A stretch of 64,000 nt of DNA from Baylisascaris procyonis (lineage: Eukaryota; Nematoda; Chromadorea; Rhabditida; Ascarididae): NCBI GenBank assembly GCA_037389465.1, contig JAZARR010000082.1:1538501-1602500 (forward strand), written 5' to 3'. Below the pieces are notes generated by a model that did not search any database, was not told where the DNA came from, and saw only the letters and a program-made list of their open reading frames with translations. Positions within the stretch are counted from its first letter, which is position 1; each line of letters starts with the position of its first letter. Below are positions 12,990 to 24,382 of the stretch, in pieces. Position numbers and translations under genes: made by a program.

Positions 12990-14890
12990 GCGTTGTTCAT
13001 TGCAAAGAAAAATAAATTGAAATACTAAAAAATGTTTGCATTAGATTCTATCATTGTCACTCATTTTCATTCCGTTTAATCGTCACTTTCCTCTCCCCTC
13101 ACGCCTCATATTTAATGAGTCATTGCTGCTGCTCGTCATCATCATCCTCATAGTTCGATTAAATGAATGACCAATCAGCACTGCTTTACGTCAAACAGCT
13201 ATTAGCACTCGTTCCCAGTAAATGGGCGTCCTCGACGCTAGTTGATAATACCCTCTCGAAAATTCTTCTCAACGAAATTTTAACCGAGAGACAAGAGCAC
13301 AAGAACGGTCTGTCTAAGTAGACCGTATAAAGAATAAGGGAATATCCACTAAGTCGCCTTATCACCATTATTTCTGCAGCAGTCTTATACCTATCCATCA
13401 AATAAATAATTTCAATATTGACTTAAAATTTTGACACAATAATATTTTAATTTGAATCTACACATCATAGCTTATTTCCATTAATCTACTTGTATCGATC
13501 GCGTTGCAAAATCATTTAGAACCTCAAATTAAAAGGGTTTTCAGTTTGTAGCTGCAAGATACTGCAAAACATTTAGAATCTCAAAGTTTGAATTCAAGTT
13601 AGAATCGAAGATAATAAAAGAACCACGAGATATTGAAAAGATTCGAAACATTTATTAGAGATGCAATGAAAATAATTGCGAGCGCATCTTCTATTCACTC
13701 ATATGAATATCTGAAGCTATTTTGTGGTCTAGTGCACACGAACTGTTTAAGTACATATGACAACAGGCAAAATTGGAATTAAATAATAAAACGAAATTAT
13801 AGACGAATGTGAATCCGAGCTGCCTTTTACTTCAGCCATACCTGATATTCCTCGAAAGAATAATTAAATACTTTGGTGTTGATTTTAATTTTAAAAAAAC
13901 AGAAAAAATTTCCTTCAGAATGGTCCATTATCAACAAAATAAACAAATGTTAAGGCCCATTTTATGGGAAAATAAACGCCCACTTCAAGAGATTTACTAA
14001 GATAGTTGATGGACGAAGGAATAAATGCGCAAGTAGAAGAGTAGCGAAACTCTTAATGGGCATAAACATTGTCGCTAATGAGGCAAGAAAGACGCAAGTT
14101 CGCACTTTAAGTTTCTCAACGCTGTTTCACGTAGCAGCTTCTCACCATTCAAACCCTCTGAGCATTCAAATTCTACCTCTCAACCTGCACATCTCCTGTA
14201 TGATGTTTCTTCCCATGGTCACCGAATTTTGGTGGTCATGACAGTTTTTTTGATGACAACCGATTGCCGAACAATCACCACACACTGAGTGATTTCGGGT
14301 GCCATCAGATGCCTCATTGTTACAATGCTTTCTAGTCAGCCTATTACTATTATTAGAACCACATACTTATCACAGTGAGTACAATTAGATGCCTATACGA
14401 TGTTATTGCTTACCCGCTAGTTCTTTTTATTCAAACTAATCCACTATCAGTACCATAGCCGATAGTGCCACCACAGACGGTATTACTTATTACACCGGCA
14501 GCAAAACCTAACATATCATTGCTGTTGTTGTTGCTGTTGAGTTCCTGCATTTCTACCACTATTATTTAGCAGTTCTGAGCACTAATATTACTGGTATTCC
14601 TAAGCACTATTGTCGAGACAGATTGCAGCAACAAACAGTAGCACATTCCTAAATTTTAATGGTGGTATTAGTGGAGCTGCCAGTGTTAGGTTATCATCTA
14701 CATCAATAGTGTCTGCAAGTAGTACTGGTGCTATTATTGAGCATTATTACAATTGTATAGCACAGTGACAAGTAGTTATCGGTATTAATAAGTGATGTTA
14801 TAATAGTAGCTGTGGTAAATAAAAGGAGGTAATGCAAGTAACATGAAGTAGTAGGAAATCTGCACGGAATTTTTATCCAAACGTACATAC
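12990..14890. other. Non-coding stretch with degenerate trinucleotide repeats
   Basis: No supported gene. From about 14,330 to 14,830 the sequence is built of loosely repeated three-base words (ATT, ACT, AGT, GTT, GCT), for example a GTTGTTGTTGCTGTTG run near 14,523, consistent with a decayed trinucleotide or cryptically simple tract. The short frames that cross it are by-products. Confidence 0.4.
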
Positions 14891-14965
14891 CCTTTTTTCG
14901 CATTCCAAGATACATCAGGATCTGGGTTGAAAAATTCGTCAGCTTTCTTGAAGAGTTTGATGTAG
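14891..14965 (-). CDS. Splice-supported exon, uncharacterised gene
   Basis: A 75-nt minus-strand exon with acceptor TTTTGGTGCAG and donor GG|GTATGTAC. It enters with one base and leaves with two, coding 24 residues that include KLFKKADEFFNPDPDVSW. Acidic, aromatic and proline residues are mixed as in real proteins. It probably belongs with the exons at 15,176-15,368 and 15,743-15,975. One possible join uses a donor after CGTGC near 15,205, which would match this entry phase. The family is not recognised. Confidence 0.5.
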
Positions 14966-15175
14966 CTGCACCAAAAGTTTTTATTAATCATGATCAATCT
15001 TCATGTTGATCGCAGTGGAAAGCAAGCGGGAGAAAGAACAGATGACTTTGAACGGATTCAGTTTGCAATGGAAGAAAATACAGGTAACTGATAGTTCCAG
15101 TGCATGTTGCAGCAACACATAAAGTAACACACTAGAATTTTGTGTTTCAAATACGACATTGCGGTCTGAAATCGT

Positions 15176-15368
15176 CTAAAGTTGCAAGTTTCGCAACGCA
15201 CGAAACATTCGCAGATACTCAAGACAATGCCTTGGCGTTCGGGTGCTTGTGCAAGAAGGGATTTCAGATGAGGGTGGCGAGGTGCTAAAACCATGAATGT
15301 TCATTTTAGCCATGTTTCTACTTGCCGCTTCATTATCGTCAACACAGCTATGGATAGAAGGTGGGAAG
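15176..15368 (-). CDS. Exon of uncharacterised minus-strand gene
   Basis: The acceptor CGCTATTCAG lies just above 15,368. The first base completes a codon left by the exon ending at 15,743 (TG|C), after which 63 codons are open to TAG at 15,176-15,178. The peptide begins FPPSIHSCVDDNEAASRNM and is serine-, threonine- and proline-rich later on. If the stop is real this is the last exon. Otherwise a donor inside it could lead to the exon at 14,891-14,965. A second open frame over 15,058-15,294 overlaps it and cannot be excluded. Confidence 0.45.
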
Positions 15369-15742
15369 CTGAATAGCGTTTGAGTTCGGTCGAAACCACA
15401 TCTCATCTATTGCAGGCGCAATTGCCTAGAATTTCGTTTTCAACCTTTTGCGATTGTCTTCTAGAGTGGATTTTCTATGGAGCCGCTATCGGAATTTTTT
15501 TAAAATACATTCGGTGTTTGTGCAGGTTATAACATGCCTACGTCGTTTAATAACACAAGAACGCCAATTGAAAAATTTCTGCTTGCGAGAATCTAGTTCT
15601 AATGAGGGAACACTCCTTTTAGAACGTTACCAATTGCATAGCATAGTCTCCGCTTTCACTACTGTACCCGTTACCTGGCAGCTGAAAAAATGCTGTACTA
15701 GGTTTTTCTGGTTGCTCCATAAATTCAACATTCTATTGGTAC

Positions 15743-15975
15743 CACATTCCGCTCAGCGGAATGCTTGGCGAATGAGGTGCTCCTTCAAAATTGCTGGCTG
15801 CTATGACGACTATGGCTGTTTTATCTATCATGGTATAAGCTTTGGTTTCTCTCTCAACTAGCAATCGTCTTAATAAATCCTGCACATGGCTGTCGCTTGT
15901 ATCATTGGCAAGAGCAAAGGCTGGCAATTTATAAAGCTGCTCGCATTGGCTACTTTGACGACGCACAGGATTGAT
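15743..15975 (-). CDS. Exon of uncharacterised minus-strand gene
   Basis: A 233-nt exon between acceptor ATGAATGACAG and donor ATGTG|gtacca, entering in phase 0 and leaving with two bases. It codes 77 residues including a charged helix (VQDLLRRLLVERETKAY) and a hydrophobic strand (DKTAIVVIAASNF). The exit phase matches the next candidate exon exactly. No domain is recognised. A different frame starting at an upstream ATG is open for about 50 codons but does not use the splice sites. Upstream exons may lie at 16.7-17.1 kb. Confidence 0.5.
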
Positions 15976-16692
15976 CTGTCATTCATAACATGTGAAGAGA
16001 CCCATCTTGAGAATAGAGCCATCCGAAGAGGAGAAGGAAGATTTGATTATATCGTGTCGGAGAAATAGTTTGCAAAAGTATTCGTCTACATTTTGTTTTG
16101 TGGGCATAAAGCTTTTAAATGTCTTTCATCACTTTGTCCTTCTCAACATTTTCTAGCTGGAGTCAGTCAACCGCTATTTTTGTGGCCTTTTTAATGCGTC
16201 AAAAAACAGGTGGAGTAATATTTCAAAATCGTCTGCAGCGGGCTAGTTTATTAGTCCTCTAGCATTGGTTCATTATCAAAAGCAATGTAGAATAAGCACT
16301 AGGATGCGCTGAGGTTACCGCTATAAATTTAAAATGTCAATTGGGCTTGCGGACCATCAAGACTAGTTGGATGCAAAGGGAGAGAATTGATCGCTGATCC
16401 GCACTAAAGTGGCTGCCCAGCAATGAGGAGGGAGGAAAACGGAAAAGAATGCCATGCTTCAATGGACTGTGGTCGAGCGCATAGATAGTTTAGGAAATAA
16501 CTGCCGGTAATCCCACTAACTATTGTGAAAGAATTAAATTTGAACTGATAGCGAACGACGATCAAAAATCGTCATGAATGTTTGGTTGATGACTGCTTTA
16601 TGGCAAGCATTTGTACATCACGAAATGAACTTTGTCAGTAAATTAATTGAAGAATAGGAAAAATGTTTGCACAATCAGTAAAAGATAGTGCA

Positions 16693-16905
16693 TCAAAATG
16701 TTAAATTCCCGGCCGATATCTCTCGACCGCATGTTGTTTTTCTGTAAAAGACAGAATGATAGCCAAAAAAGGAATCGATCGTTTCTTCATGTTCGTTAAG
16801 AATTGCGAAAGACAAGACCCATTCCTTTTTCAAAAATTTAACGCTAGATTCAATTGAATCGACATACATTAACACTAACGAAGCTCTGCTGTCTTTTTTG
16901 GTCAC
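16693..16905 (-). CDS. Exon candidate, uncharacterised minus-strand gene
   Basis: About 70 open codons ending at a stop at 16,693. The peptide alternates strands and charged turns (LVLMYVDSIESSVKFLKKEW, then FAILNEHEETIDSF). The pattern of a tryptophan followed by a hydrophobic strand ending in ILN loosely recalls the middle of a MATH/TRAF fold, but I would not assign it. In the same frame it remains open upstream to about 16,965. A further coding-like minus-strand stretch starts after a TTTTCAG near 17,115, but the phases do not join cleanly. Confidence 0.35.
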   Translation of the reverse strand: MTKKDSRASLVLMYVDSIESSVKFLKKEWVLSFAILNEHEETIDSFFGYHSVFYRKTTCGREISAGNLTF

Positions 16906-17672
16906 AATTGCACGGGATCGGAAATGCAGTGCGAATTCAGCACAAAAGCGTGTGTCTTAAAGGTGTTGAGCACAATGGTCATGGAGAACGATTCAGGACT
17001 CTATAGCTATCGATTAACAACGACAATAAAAGCGCAGTGGTTAGTGAGGAAGACTGCTATATGGTCATCTAAGAGCCTTAGTTTAATGCGTGATGAGTTC
17101 ACCAGTGCTGAAAACTGTTTTTCTTCATAAGTGTTCATTATCAGCTACCGTTTTTTCTGCCCTAATGAATTAAAGCATACAATTCAGCATCTCATACAAT
17201 TTGTCTCATAGCTTCAAATTGGTGGCTAAACTGAAATTAAAATTGATAATTACAACTGGGAGCTTTTCGTTTGTTAAGTGAGGCTGTAATAGCCTTGCAG
17301 TAAAAAAATAACTTTTCTCTTTACTGTGTAATAATATAGGAACGTTGTGTTTTCCACATTTTCCCTAGTGAATCTTGAAATAATCAGCGTCTGCGTCTTG
17401 ATTATCCACAACTTTCTTCCATTATCCTCCATTTCATTAAACCACTACGGTCTTTGAAAATTTGAAGCATTACACGCAATTATGAAGTGAACGATGATTG
17501 AGACCATATTTTTTGGTGGTTATTTGTAATCTATATGCGTGTTAGAAAACGAAATTTGCTTAAATCGCGCATGTGAATAGCTTCTTTGAACAGGTGCATC
17601 TAGGGTACACAAGTAAAGAAATATCTTTGCACAGTGGTCTTTGAAGTACTCCGATTCTGCCAAATGTTTTGC

Positions 17673-17813
17673 TCAACTTTCCTCTCCAACTTCTGAACCC
17701 TGTCGTTTTATTAACATCAGTTTCTCACTGTAATATGAAGCGTTGTAAAAACGCTTCTCTTTGCTGTCAGTGGAAGTTTGATGGTTACTTCCGCCTAGTT
17801 GGACATCCATCTG
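17673..17813 (-). CDS. C-terminal exon of uncharacterised gene
   Basis: Acceptor CATGTATTTCTCCAG is followed in phase 0 by 46 codons and a TGA. The peptide is strongly polar (QMDVQLGGSNHQTSTDSKEK, later SEKLMLIKRQGSEVGEES) and looks like a disordered C-terminal tail. Upstream exons should lie above 17.8 kb on the same strand; the candidate at 18,849-18,946 is near, but its phase and stop make the link unclear. No family is recognised. Confidence 0.45.
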   Translation of the reverse strand, partial: QMDVQLGGSNHQTSTDSKEKRFYNASYYSEKLMLIKRQGSEVGEES

Positions 17814-18539
17814 CTGGAGAAATACATGATAAGGAAAGAAAATTCTCAGAAAGTATAACAGAATAGATACTTCTGGAACATTTCTCAATAGATTTTTTTC
17901 GAAAACATATTTGCGCTATAAATTCTTCTTTACAAGAGTCTCTCGTATAGCCTTAATTTTCAAGAAAAATTCGCGCCTACTGATTCTGAAAGTTTCTAAG
18001 CAAAAGCTTACCAGGGGGGGGGAGCACGTAACCATTGAGCATTTCACTTCATTATTCTAACTTTTTCAGTTGAAATAATAAATGAAGTCAATGTATCGTC
18101 AATGAAACTTGAGATCGTCAATGAAGTGCAAGCAATGAACTAAATACTATGCAGGAAAAAGAAAACAACATGATTAATGAACAAATGAAAAAGCGAGAAA
18201 AAGGCAGTGAAAGTAAGGAATCTTCTCAAGGGCGCACTTTCCTTATTGTAATCCACCTATCCAACCATTTGCAGGAACATCTGAGAAGAACGACAAATAA
18301 CAACATCGTAATGACACAGTTTCATTCGAAACCGATCGATTGAATCTGAGCGAACCCACCGAAACCGACCTCAACCACAATTTGCTTTTCAAGGTGCATC
18401 TCGATCATCACAGAAGATTTGTCAATTTTATGGCGTTCTTAAGATGCAATAGTCGCGCAAAATGTCGTAGCAAAACTGGCGGTGAGAAGTCGCACTCTAG
18501 GCTGTAGGTTACACTTACCAAATTTCACCACGACAGATT

Positions 18540-18630
18540 TTTTGTTTGCTGCCGCGAAGTTTGTGAACGGATAGACAGACACACGCATACATACGCATAG
18601 ATCACCATTATGTGCATTGGGAACAGTTTG
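18540..18630 (+). repeat. Dispersed repeat copy, CAGACAGAC family
   Basis: Has CAAATTTCACCACGACAG, then GATAGACAGACACACGCATAC, then ATTATGTGCATTGGGAA. It shares block order with the copies near 8.0 and 35.0 kb. Confidence 0.5.
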
Positions 18631-18848
18631 CTGTAGATCACAAAAAATGAAGCTTAGAATAAATGAGAGGAGGCAATGTAGTAAGTCAGAGCATTGCAGG
18701 CATGATTTGCTGAAAAAAATTGGATGCGAATAGGCACTTCAACGATTGCGTCGTTATCGACGTATTCACAAATTGAATTACGAGTTTCGCTCGCTTAACG
18801 TTCCCTTCGCGACACTCTACGGCATTCCTTGATACGTACCTCCACTCT

Positions 18849-18946
18849 CTAGCACAAATCAACAGTAAAGAAATCATCGACAATTGTTTCGCTCTGATAT
18901 CGGAAAATTCGGTCAACAGAATTCTTCAGCGAATTACGAAGAAATA
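18849..18946 (-). CDS. Exon candidate near 18.9 kb
   Basis: Acceptor ATATATATCAG at the upper end is followed by two bases and 31 codons to TAG, giving an amphipathic tail (FLRNSLKNSVDRIFRYQSE, then VDDFFTVDLC). A competing reading in another frame runs to a very good donor, GAGTGGAG|gtacgt, near 18,830, so this could be an internal exon instead. Both readings put a gene on the minus strand here. No family is recognised. Confidence 0.35.
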
Positions 18947-19134
18947 CTGATATATATTCTTCTCGGAAATAGGGAATTTATAAACTAAACAAAAAATATT
19001 CGATGCTTTCTGGATGAAATATGACAGATGGGAGAATTCTTTCGATATTCGAACTCTAGTTCACTGACCACATCATTTTATATAAGGATTTTATTTTCTT
19101 GAATAGCTGAGCGTAATGCTTTGTTTTTCTCAAG

Positions 19135-19704
19135 CATCGAGGTGGATTCTTGTGTTGAAAGAAGGCATCATTATTCAAGATCAAAGCGGAAGGCGGATGC
19201 GCTTTCCGTTGAAAATAGGTGCGGTAGTTCTTTTATATGTGAGAAGAGTGGTGTTCTATTCAAGTGATGACAATTCAATGCAAGTGATCTTGTTTTCATG
19301 GAGATATGCTATTCATGTGCAAAGTGTGTATAGTTCATTGAATTGCAATAATATTCCTCGTAGAACATTTCTTTGCACGAAGAAATTCTCAGGTATCGGC
19401 TAATCCGCACTTATGAATTTTGCATCGATCTAATATTCAAATCAGCTAATGAAGCATTTTACGAAGAAGTATGTGGGAGAGGAAGCATTCGTCAGGTATG
19501 CAATTGGATTTATCTTCGAGGTGAAGTTGAATCCATTTTCGTACTTTAGAGTGTCTAATTTTTTATTGCATGTAGGCCGACATCCATTTTCACGTCGAAT
19601 GTTTCTCCGATACTCGAGTCCTTTCATGGAACAATGGTACTACAGAAGCCTTTCACCCTCTTCCCCATCGCTCCTCCCCGCGGCGGTTTGTTCCTCAGCG
19701 GTGA
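19135..19704 (+). CDS. Three-exon gene fragment, uncharacterised
   Basis: Three consecutive plus-strand exons fit in phase: 19,135-19,392 (acceptor TTTTTCTCAAG, donor TCAG|gtatcg), 19,446-19,495 (acceptor CAAATCAG, donor CGTCAG|gtatgc) and 19,576-19,704 (acceptor TTGCATGTAG, stop TGA). The first exon is beta-rich (WILVLKEGIIIQDQSGRRM, later MQVILFSWRYAIHV). The second codes NEAFYEEVCGRGSIRQ, and the third includes ADIHFHVECFSDTRVLSW. The strand pattern of the first exon vaguely recalls a PTB/PH-like sandwich, which is only a guess. An alternative frame through exons 2 and 3 from an ATG at 19,449 is also open. The 5' end is missing. Confidence 0.5.
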
Positions 19705-20049
19705 TTTCTCATTGTCATCAAGCAGTCACTTTCTACATAATGCTAAGATGTTAACCGCAAAATCTATTTTTCGGTAGTGAAGGCATCAAGGTCACAAGTT
19801 TGTTTGTTTTCTTCCCCTTCTCTAATATTATTACTGTATTTGCTTTACAGCTGAAGATTCTGCTGTATACTTATTCTAATCTTTCAAAAAACATTGATGT
19901 GTTTTTATCGATAGTCACAAATAAGTTGTAATAGCAGCATCATGTAAATTTCAAGAGACTTATTATGGATATGACGTTAAATTGGTAACGAACCTTTGAC
20001 GAGGCGGGGCCTTATATGACGACTGGGTCGATACACAGAAGACGACATC

Positions 20050-20280
20050 TCAATGAGAGCATACTGAAGGTAAACCAACATGCAAGTTGCTACATCTCAG
20101 CAAGACGATGACGCCGAGAAAGTTGTTTTGACGCAAATGAGCGCCACATCGAAAAATCGTATCGGTATCTGCAAAGCACCAAATTTCAGTTTTCAATAAA
20201 CTTTTAATGAATAAAAGCTTCTGCACAGCGGCTACTGAATTTGTCAACAAACATGCGACAGTAATTCGAAATCGTAACAT
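20050..20280 (-). CDS. Possible small secreted protein
   Basis: An intronless frame of 76 codons starts at ATG 20,280 and ends in TGA at 20,050. The N-terminus (MLRFRITVACLLTNSVAA) looks like a signal peptide, and the rest has four spaced cysteines in short W-C, R-C-G, R-C-S and V-C-S contexts. There is no family match. The length is such that a chance frame is possible. Confidence 0.3.
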   Translation of the reverse strand: MLRFRITVACLLTNSVAAVQKLLFIKSLLKTEIWCFADTDTIFRCGAHLRQNNFLGVIVLLRCSNLHVGLPSVCSH

Positions 20281-20565
20281 ATTGTCTTCACTATGAACGG
20301 CATGACCATAGTAGTAATTCTATTATAGCTAGAATATCACCTTTTCATTCTAACATTACTAATGTAGGCGAAATGAGTATAGCTGTACAGGTTAGCCACA
20401 AAAGTGGATTTGCACACTTTTCGAAATGTATAAGCATTCATACTATCAAATGAACAGACGTGAGAAAAGGTGGCTGGTGGAGTTGAAAATGAAGGAGCTG
20501 TTCCACGACTTGGGTTCATCAGAGCCACCGAGATCGAGTGTTTATGAATCTAGCGAATGGTAAGC

Positions 20566-20743
20566 TCATGCTATAGAATCTACATTGAAAGCAAGGTTCG
20601 AAATGTTCGCCTTTGCAGCTTATACAGCAGAGAGGGAAAGAATGAATGAAATGCGTACACAGGAAAGTTACCTTATGTGATTCAACGGCAATATGCTCAT
20701 GCTTTATTAATGCGATTTCTATTATCAAAAGCCAAGTGCGTGC
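20566..20743 (-). CDS. Two C-terminal exons of an uncharacterised gene
   Basis: Exon 20,672-20,743 lies between acceptor TTTGACAG and donor CATAAG|gtaact and codes 24 residues in phase 0 (including IEIALIKHEHIAVESHK). It joins in phase 0 to 20,566-20,610 after acceptor GCTGCAAAG, which codes ANISNLAFNVDSIA and a TGA stop. The intron is 61 bp, normal for a nematode. Upstream exons were not found; the frame at 20,969-21,190 on the same strand is a possible but unsupported neighbour. Confidence 0.45.
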
Positions 20744-21362
20744 CTGTCAAACTCTGAAATAGAAGTTCATTTCGCTATTCAATGCCACAATTTTGCAACT
20801 GGACACAAGTACTCATTCGAAACTTAATTACTTTTATAACCCGAGCAAGCTCTATTGCTCGATTGCACGAATATGTCCGATCCCCTTAAAGTGGCATTTA
20901 ATATAATGGATCAAATCATGCTGGTTTTTCAATTTTTTAGTCCTAGCTAATAAAATTTGATGGCAGTATTAAAAATTTATAGAATGAAATGAAGAGAACC
21001 TACTAAAATTAAGCCATTTTATTCGATGTAGCAAAGTGAAATGTAGAGATGAGACGTGCTGGCAACATAGTCGACAAGAAGGTCCCGAGCAATGCTCGCA
21101 TCTAAGTGAGCCCAGCAACGGCACTAGAGTGTCGCCAGATTCGCGCATTTGCATACTACGCGTCGCATAAACTTCCTTTTTGATGAGCATGCATCAATCG
21201 TTTAACGGACTGATATAATTACTCGACGGTGCCAACATGTGTCATCTACGTCACTTACCGTCGCATTTGCATAAGTGAACAAGTCGGCTAGTGATGCGGC
21301 AAACAACTTATTCGACGGTTACATATGACAGAGACTGAGGTTAAAGGGAGGGGAAGAGGTGA

Positions 21363-22334
21363 ATGTGTAGAGGTAGACGAAGGCATGAGGACAATATACC
21401 TTTAGTATCAGATTCGAGAACGAGATCTTTAGGCGCTTCAACGCGGCGATTGATGGATGTGCTGCGTGATGATGTGTGTATGATTGAGTGTGACACTAGT
21501 ATGAGTATTGAATTCACTACAATGCTTCTAATAAGAATTGACATCGTTAGATGTTATACTCTTGAGTTCGTTAGCGTATTGAAAAAAGGAAAGAACCAAG
21601 GTAGAGCGTAAAGAATAATAGGTATCAAGCGCAGATCGATCTCTATGAGCTCACTTCTTCGGCCTGCCGATTTTCATAAAATACCTTGATTAGTTGTCGT
21701 GATATTTTGCTTCCTTGCACTTATCATTATTATACACTTTCTGTAAGTTTGCTTCGCAAAAGTGCATTCTTCAATATCGTGTTCGTATGTGCAAGCATGT
21801 CTGTTTGTATGTTACATTTGCATGACCTAATTTGTCTGCCGCAAAAGGTTTATCATTTAAGCTAGAGTCACAGAATTTGTTCGGTATAATTTGCACTATG
21901 GGCTGACCTGTTCTAATGAAATTCGTAGATTCAAAAATTTTGAGAACAGCTGTAGGATATGATCTCAATTAGGTTTTCATACAAAAATATTTGTTGAAGA
22001 GTTTAAGAAGGATGAATGAGTTTTGAAATTTAATACGAGCAGCCGGATCAATTCAAATATAAAGGTGTCTTTTTTTGCATACTTTCTTTACTCAGGAATT
22101 CCGGAACTATATTCGACTGATCGAATGAGATGCAAAAGTACCATATACCCTGCCAACTGTTCTAGCAATTTTTTGCACTCATTTACTCCAGATGATTTAA
22201 AAAAAAAAAATGAAATTTTTGTTGATCAACCGTTTGTAGGTGCAATAATTATGGCTTTTTTCTTTAGCAGTATGTTGATTCTTTTCGCTATACGGGCTTA
22301 CATAAGCTGCTATTGCTATCACAACAAGTCCTAA
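21363..22334 (+). CDS. Two-exon single-pass membrane protein candidate
   Basis: Exon 1 (21,363-21,498) starts at an ATG directly after an in-frame TGA and ends at donor ACTA|gtatga with one base over. Exon 2 (22,096-22,334) follows acceptor CTTTACTCAG with two bases, so the phases fit, and ends in TAA. Exon 1 codes a basic, serine-rich head (NIPLVSDSRTRSLGASTRR). Exon 2 codes a short region with cysteines and an NCSS sequon, then a transmembrane helix (VGAIIMAFFFSSMLILFAI) and a cysteine-containing tail. A Bel/Pao element sits 300 bp downstream on the other strand. The family is not recognised, and the ATG may not be the true start. Confidence 0.45.
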
Positions 22335-22638
22335 GGTCATCACTGCAACATGCTATATACCTCTATCAGCACACTTTAAACGACACTAGCGACATACTTT
22401 TAGGGTAATTTTAAGATCCATAGTCGTGCACTTTTTGAATTATATTCCTTGCAGAGTCTATATTAATACGTTGACGCAAACAGCCATCATCTCGTCTTTG
22501 TTACCTTCCTTGATTGTGGTATTCATGAAAAGATTTCCAATTAGACTAGAACTGAGCTTCGAATAGCATCATCTTTTCATTTCATCTGTGCTATGCGATC
22601 GCCTAAAACAAACCTTTACGATCAGCATTGTTGCAGAT

Positions 22639-22901
22639 TGTGGTGGGGACCCACAATGAATGAACGAACGAATGAATTTACTGACGTAAAGTGGCGCTTT
22701 TATAAAGCTTTTACAAAGACAAAGATTCTGACAGATAATTCACATTTTTGTTTCAAAGAATTCATAAATGTGAGAAATAAACACTTTAAGTCAAAACAAT
22801 TTGAGAAAGAGAAGAGTTTTGGATCTTATCATCGATTGTTGTGCGAATTGTTAGCCGACAACGGAATCTTCGGAATGTTCAGCATTTGCTTCTTCTCGAC
22901 A
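22639..22901 (-). repeat. 3' LTR of Bel/Pao element
   Basis: On the element strand it runs TGTCGAGAAG to CCCCACCACA, with TG/CA ends. A TATAAAAG box (plus positions 22,697-22,704) lies about 60 bp before its end. A purine-rich tract GCGGGGAG abuts its start and is the likely plus-strand primer. The env-like frame ends inside this LTR at 22,851. It differs from the other LTR by two transitions as far as I can compare. Confidence 0.95.
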
Positions 22902-24382
22902 CTCCCCGCGGGAAATTTTCATCGTTCGCATTGTTCTGGTCTTCCGGAGAATCGATCTCCTTAGTGGAGAGAAAATCATTTCTCGTTTACTTTCCGCTCT
23001 TTCCAGAATTTGCACCTCTTGGAGTGTCTTCTGTGGAACAGTATGGCCTCGTGTCGTTTTCTGCAGTTCCGCTCCTGTGTCTTCCATCTCTGGCAGTCGA
23101 AGTTGCACCTTCACTTGTTTCGTCCGCCGTTTAATTTGGCATCTACACGCCAGCACTGCGCCCATTCCAAGTGCGATGAAGATGGAAACTGTTATTGTGG
23201 TTTTAATCGCGACACCACTGACGTCATCCAGAACTTCTTGAATTTTGTGTGTGGCCACGCCAATTTCTCGTTCGGCTTCCCACAGTAGTCGTTCACCTTC
23301 ATCACGTAGGGAATCAATTTCGCTTTTCCGTATCCCACTTGAAATTGTGCTACCTTCCTTGAAACGTCTCATCTCTGCTGAAAGCATGGACAAGGCGAGG
23401 CTGATTCTTTCTTTCTCGATTGATGGCAAAGCTCCTGCTTTGAACGTTTGATGCTGAATTGCTGGGATATTTCTTGAAGAGAAGTTATCGAAGCTCTCTA
23501 TCCCCTTTTCATTGCAAGGATAGATGAGCAATGAATTTGTGTCCCGTAGAATTGCGCAGACATCTTCCCTTTGCAGTAGCATTCTCGCAGCCACGGTTGG
23601 AGGTGCCGCCTTAGCGTTGATTATGAGTGCATTCGTTAGTTCACAAATTGATCTCCACACGGTCCGGAACTGTTCGTTAATCTGATCTTTCAAAAGCTCA
23701 TAAACAAATTGTAGCTTTGCGTTTATGGGATCGTGTGAAGCTTCCGACGATTGAAGCGAACTGGCAAGAATTGTCGTATATTCCTGCACACGGTTTACGT
23801 GTCTCGCCGTCAACATCGTCGATGACGGGTCTGTTCGTGTCAAATGCAACCAGTTCATCCGACCGATCTCGACTGGATGAGATTTTATCCATTCCCTGAA
23901 GTCTCCTGAAACTCTTGGGTCATTGAAGATGACGATAAAGTTGTTGTCCATCCAGTGTACTTCACTCAAGCTGCATTCACCGAAGAACCCAGAGTAATTA
24001 TTAAAGGTAAAGGAAGCTTCCAAATCGGGAACAAGTACAGAGTGAGAAGTTGCGAAAACTTCATGCTCTCCGAGAGACTGAAAGTGGCAGATTGATTTTG
24101 CCTCTGAGACATTCCACAGGAGAGTGTAGTCAGTGAGACAGAAACCATCCGTGATTTTACACTTTGTTGTGAAATCTGCGGTGGTTGTGATCAGTTTGTC
24201 GTCACTGTAAATAGCTAAGGAGCCGAACTGAACGACGTAGTTTGACGTTGTGGTACAACGTGTACCTAATAGTCCGTACGAGAATCCTTCGGGAAAGTTT
24301 GTCTCCCAGCGGTCACGTGCTCGTTGTATCATTGGACTTTCGTTGGATTGTTTGTTAGCAGCCAACTTTGAACATAATTGGG
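22851..24382 (-). CDS. Env-like region, C-terminal frame
   Basis: About 504 codons in the fourth frame of the Bel/Pao element. The first listed codon is TTG, so it is a continuation of the upstream frame and not a separate gene. It has an ectodomain-like part with spaced cysteines and N-x-S/T sites (NVSE, NNYS). A long helical stretch follows (residues about 310-385), then a transmembrane segment at about 387-407 and a basic cytoplasmic tail starting CRCQIKRR. The last 17 codons read into the 3' LTR. Many Bel/Pao elements of nematodes carry an env-like gene in this place. The break from the previous frame is probably at the C5 run at 24,378-24,382. I could not decide which viral glycoprotein class it derives from. 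Confidence 0.75.

Noticed and set aside
22593..23134. Plus-strand frames across the 3' LTR and env-like region
   Set aside because: Shadows of the minus-strand env-like frame and LTR; the related frame at 30,126-30,485 is the same LTR copy.
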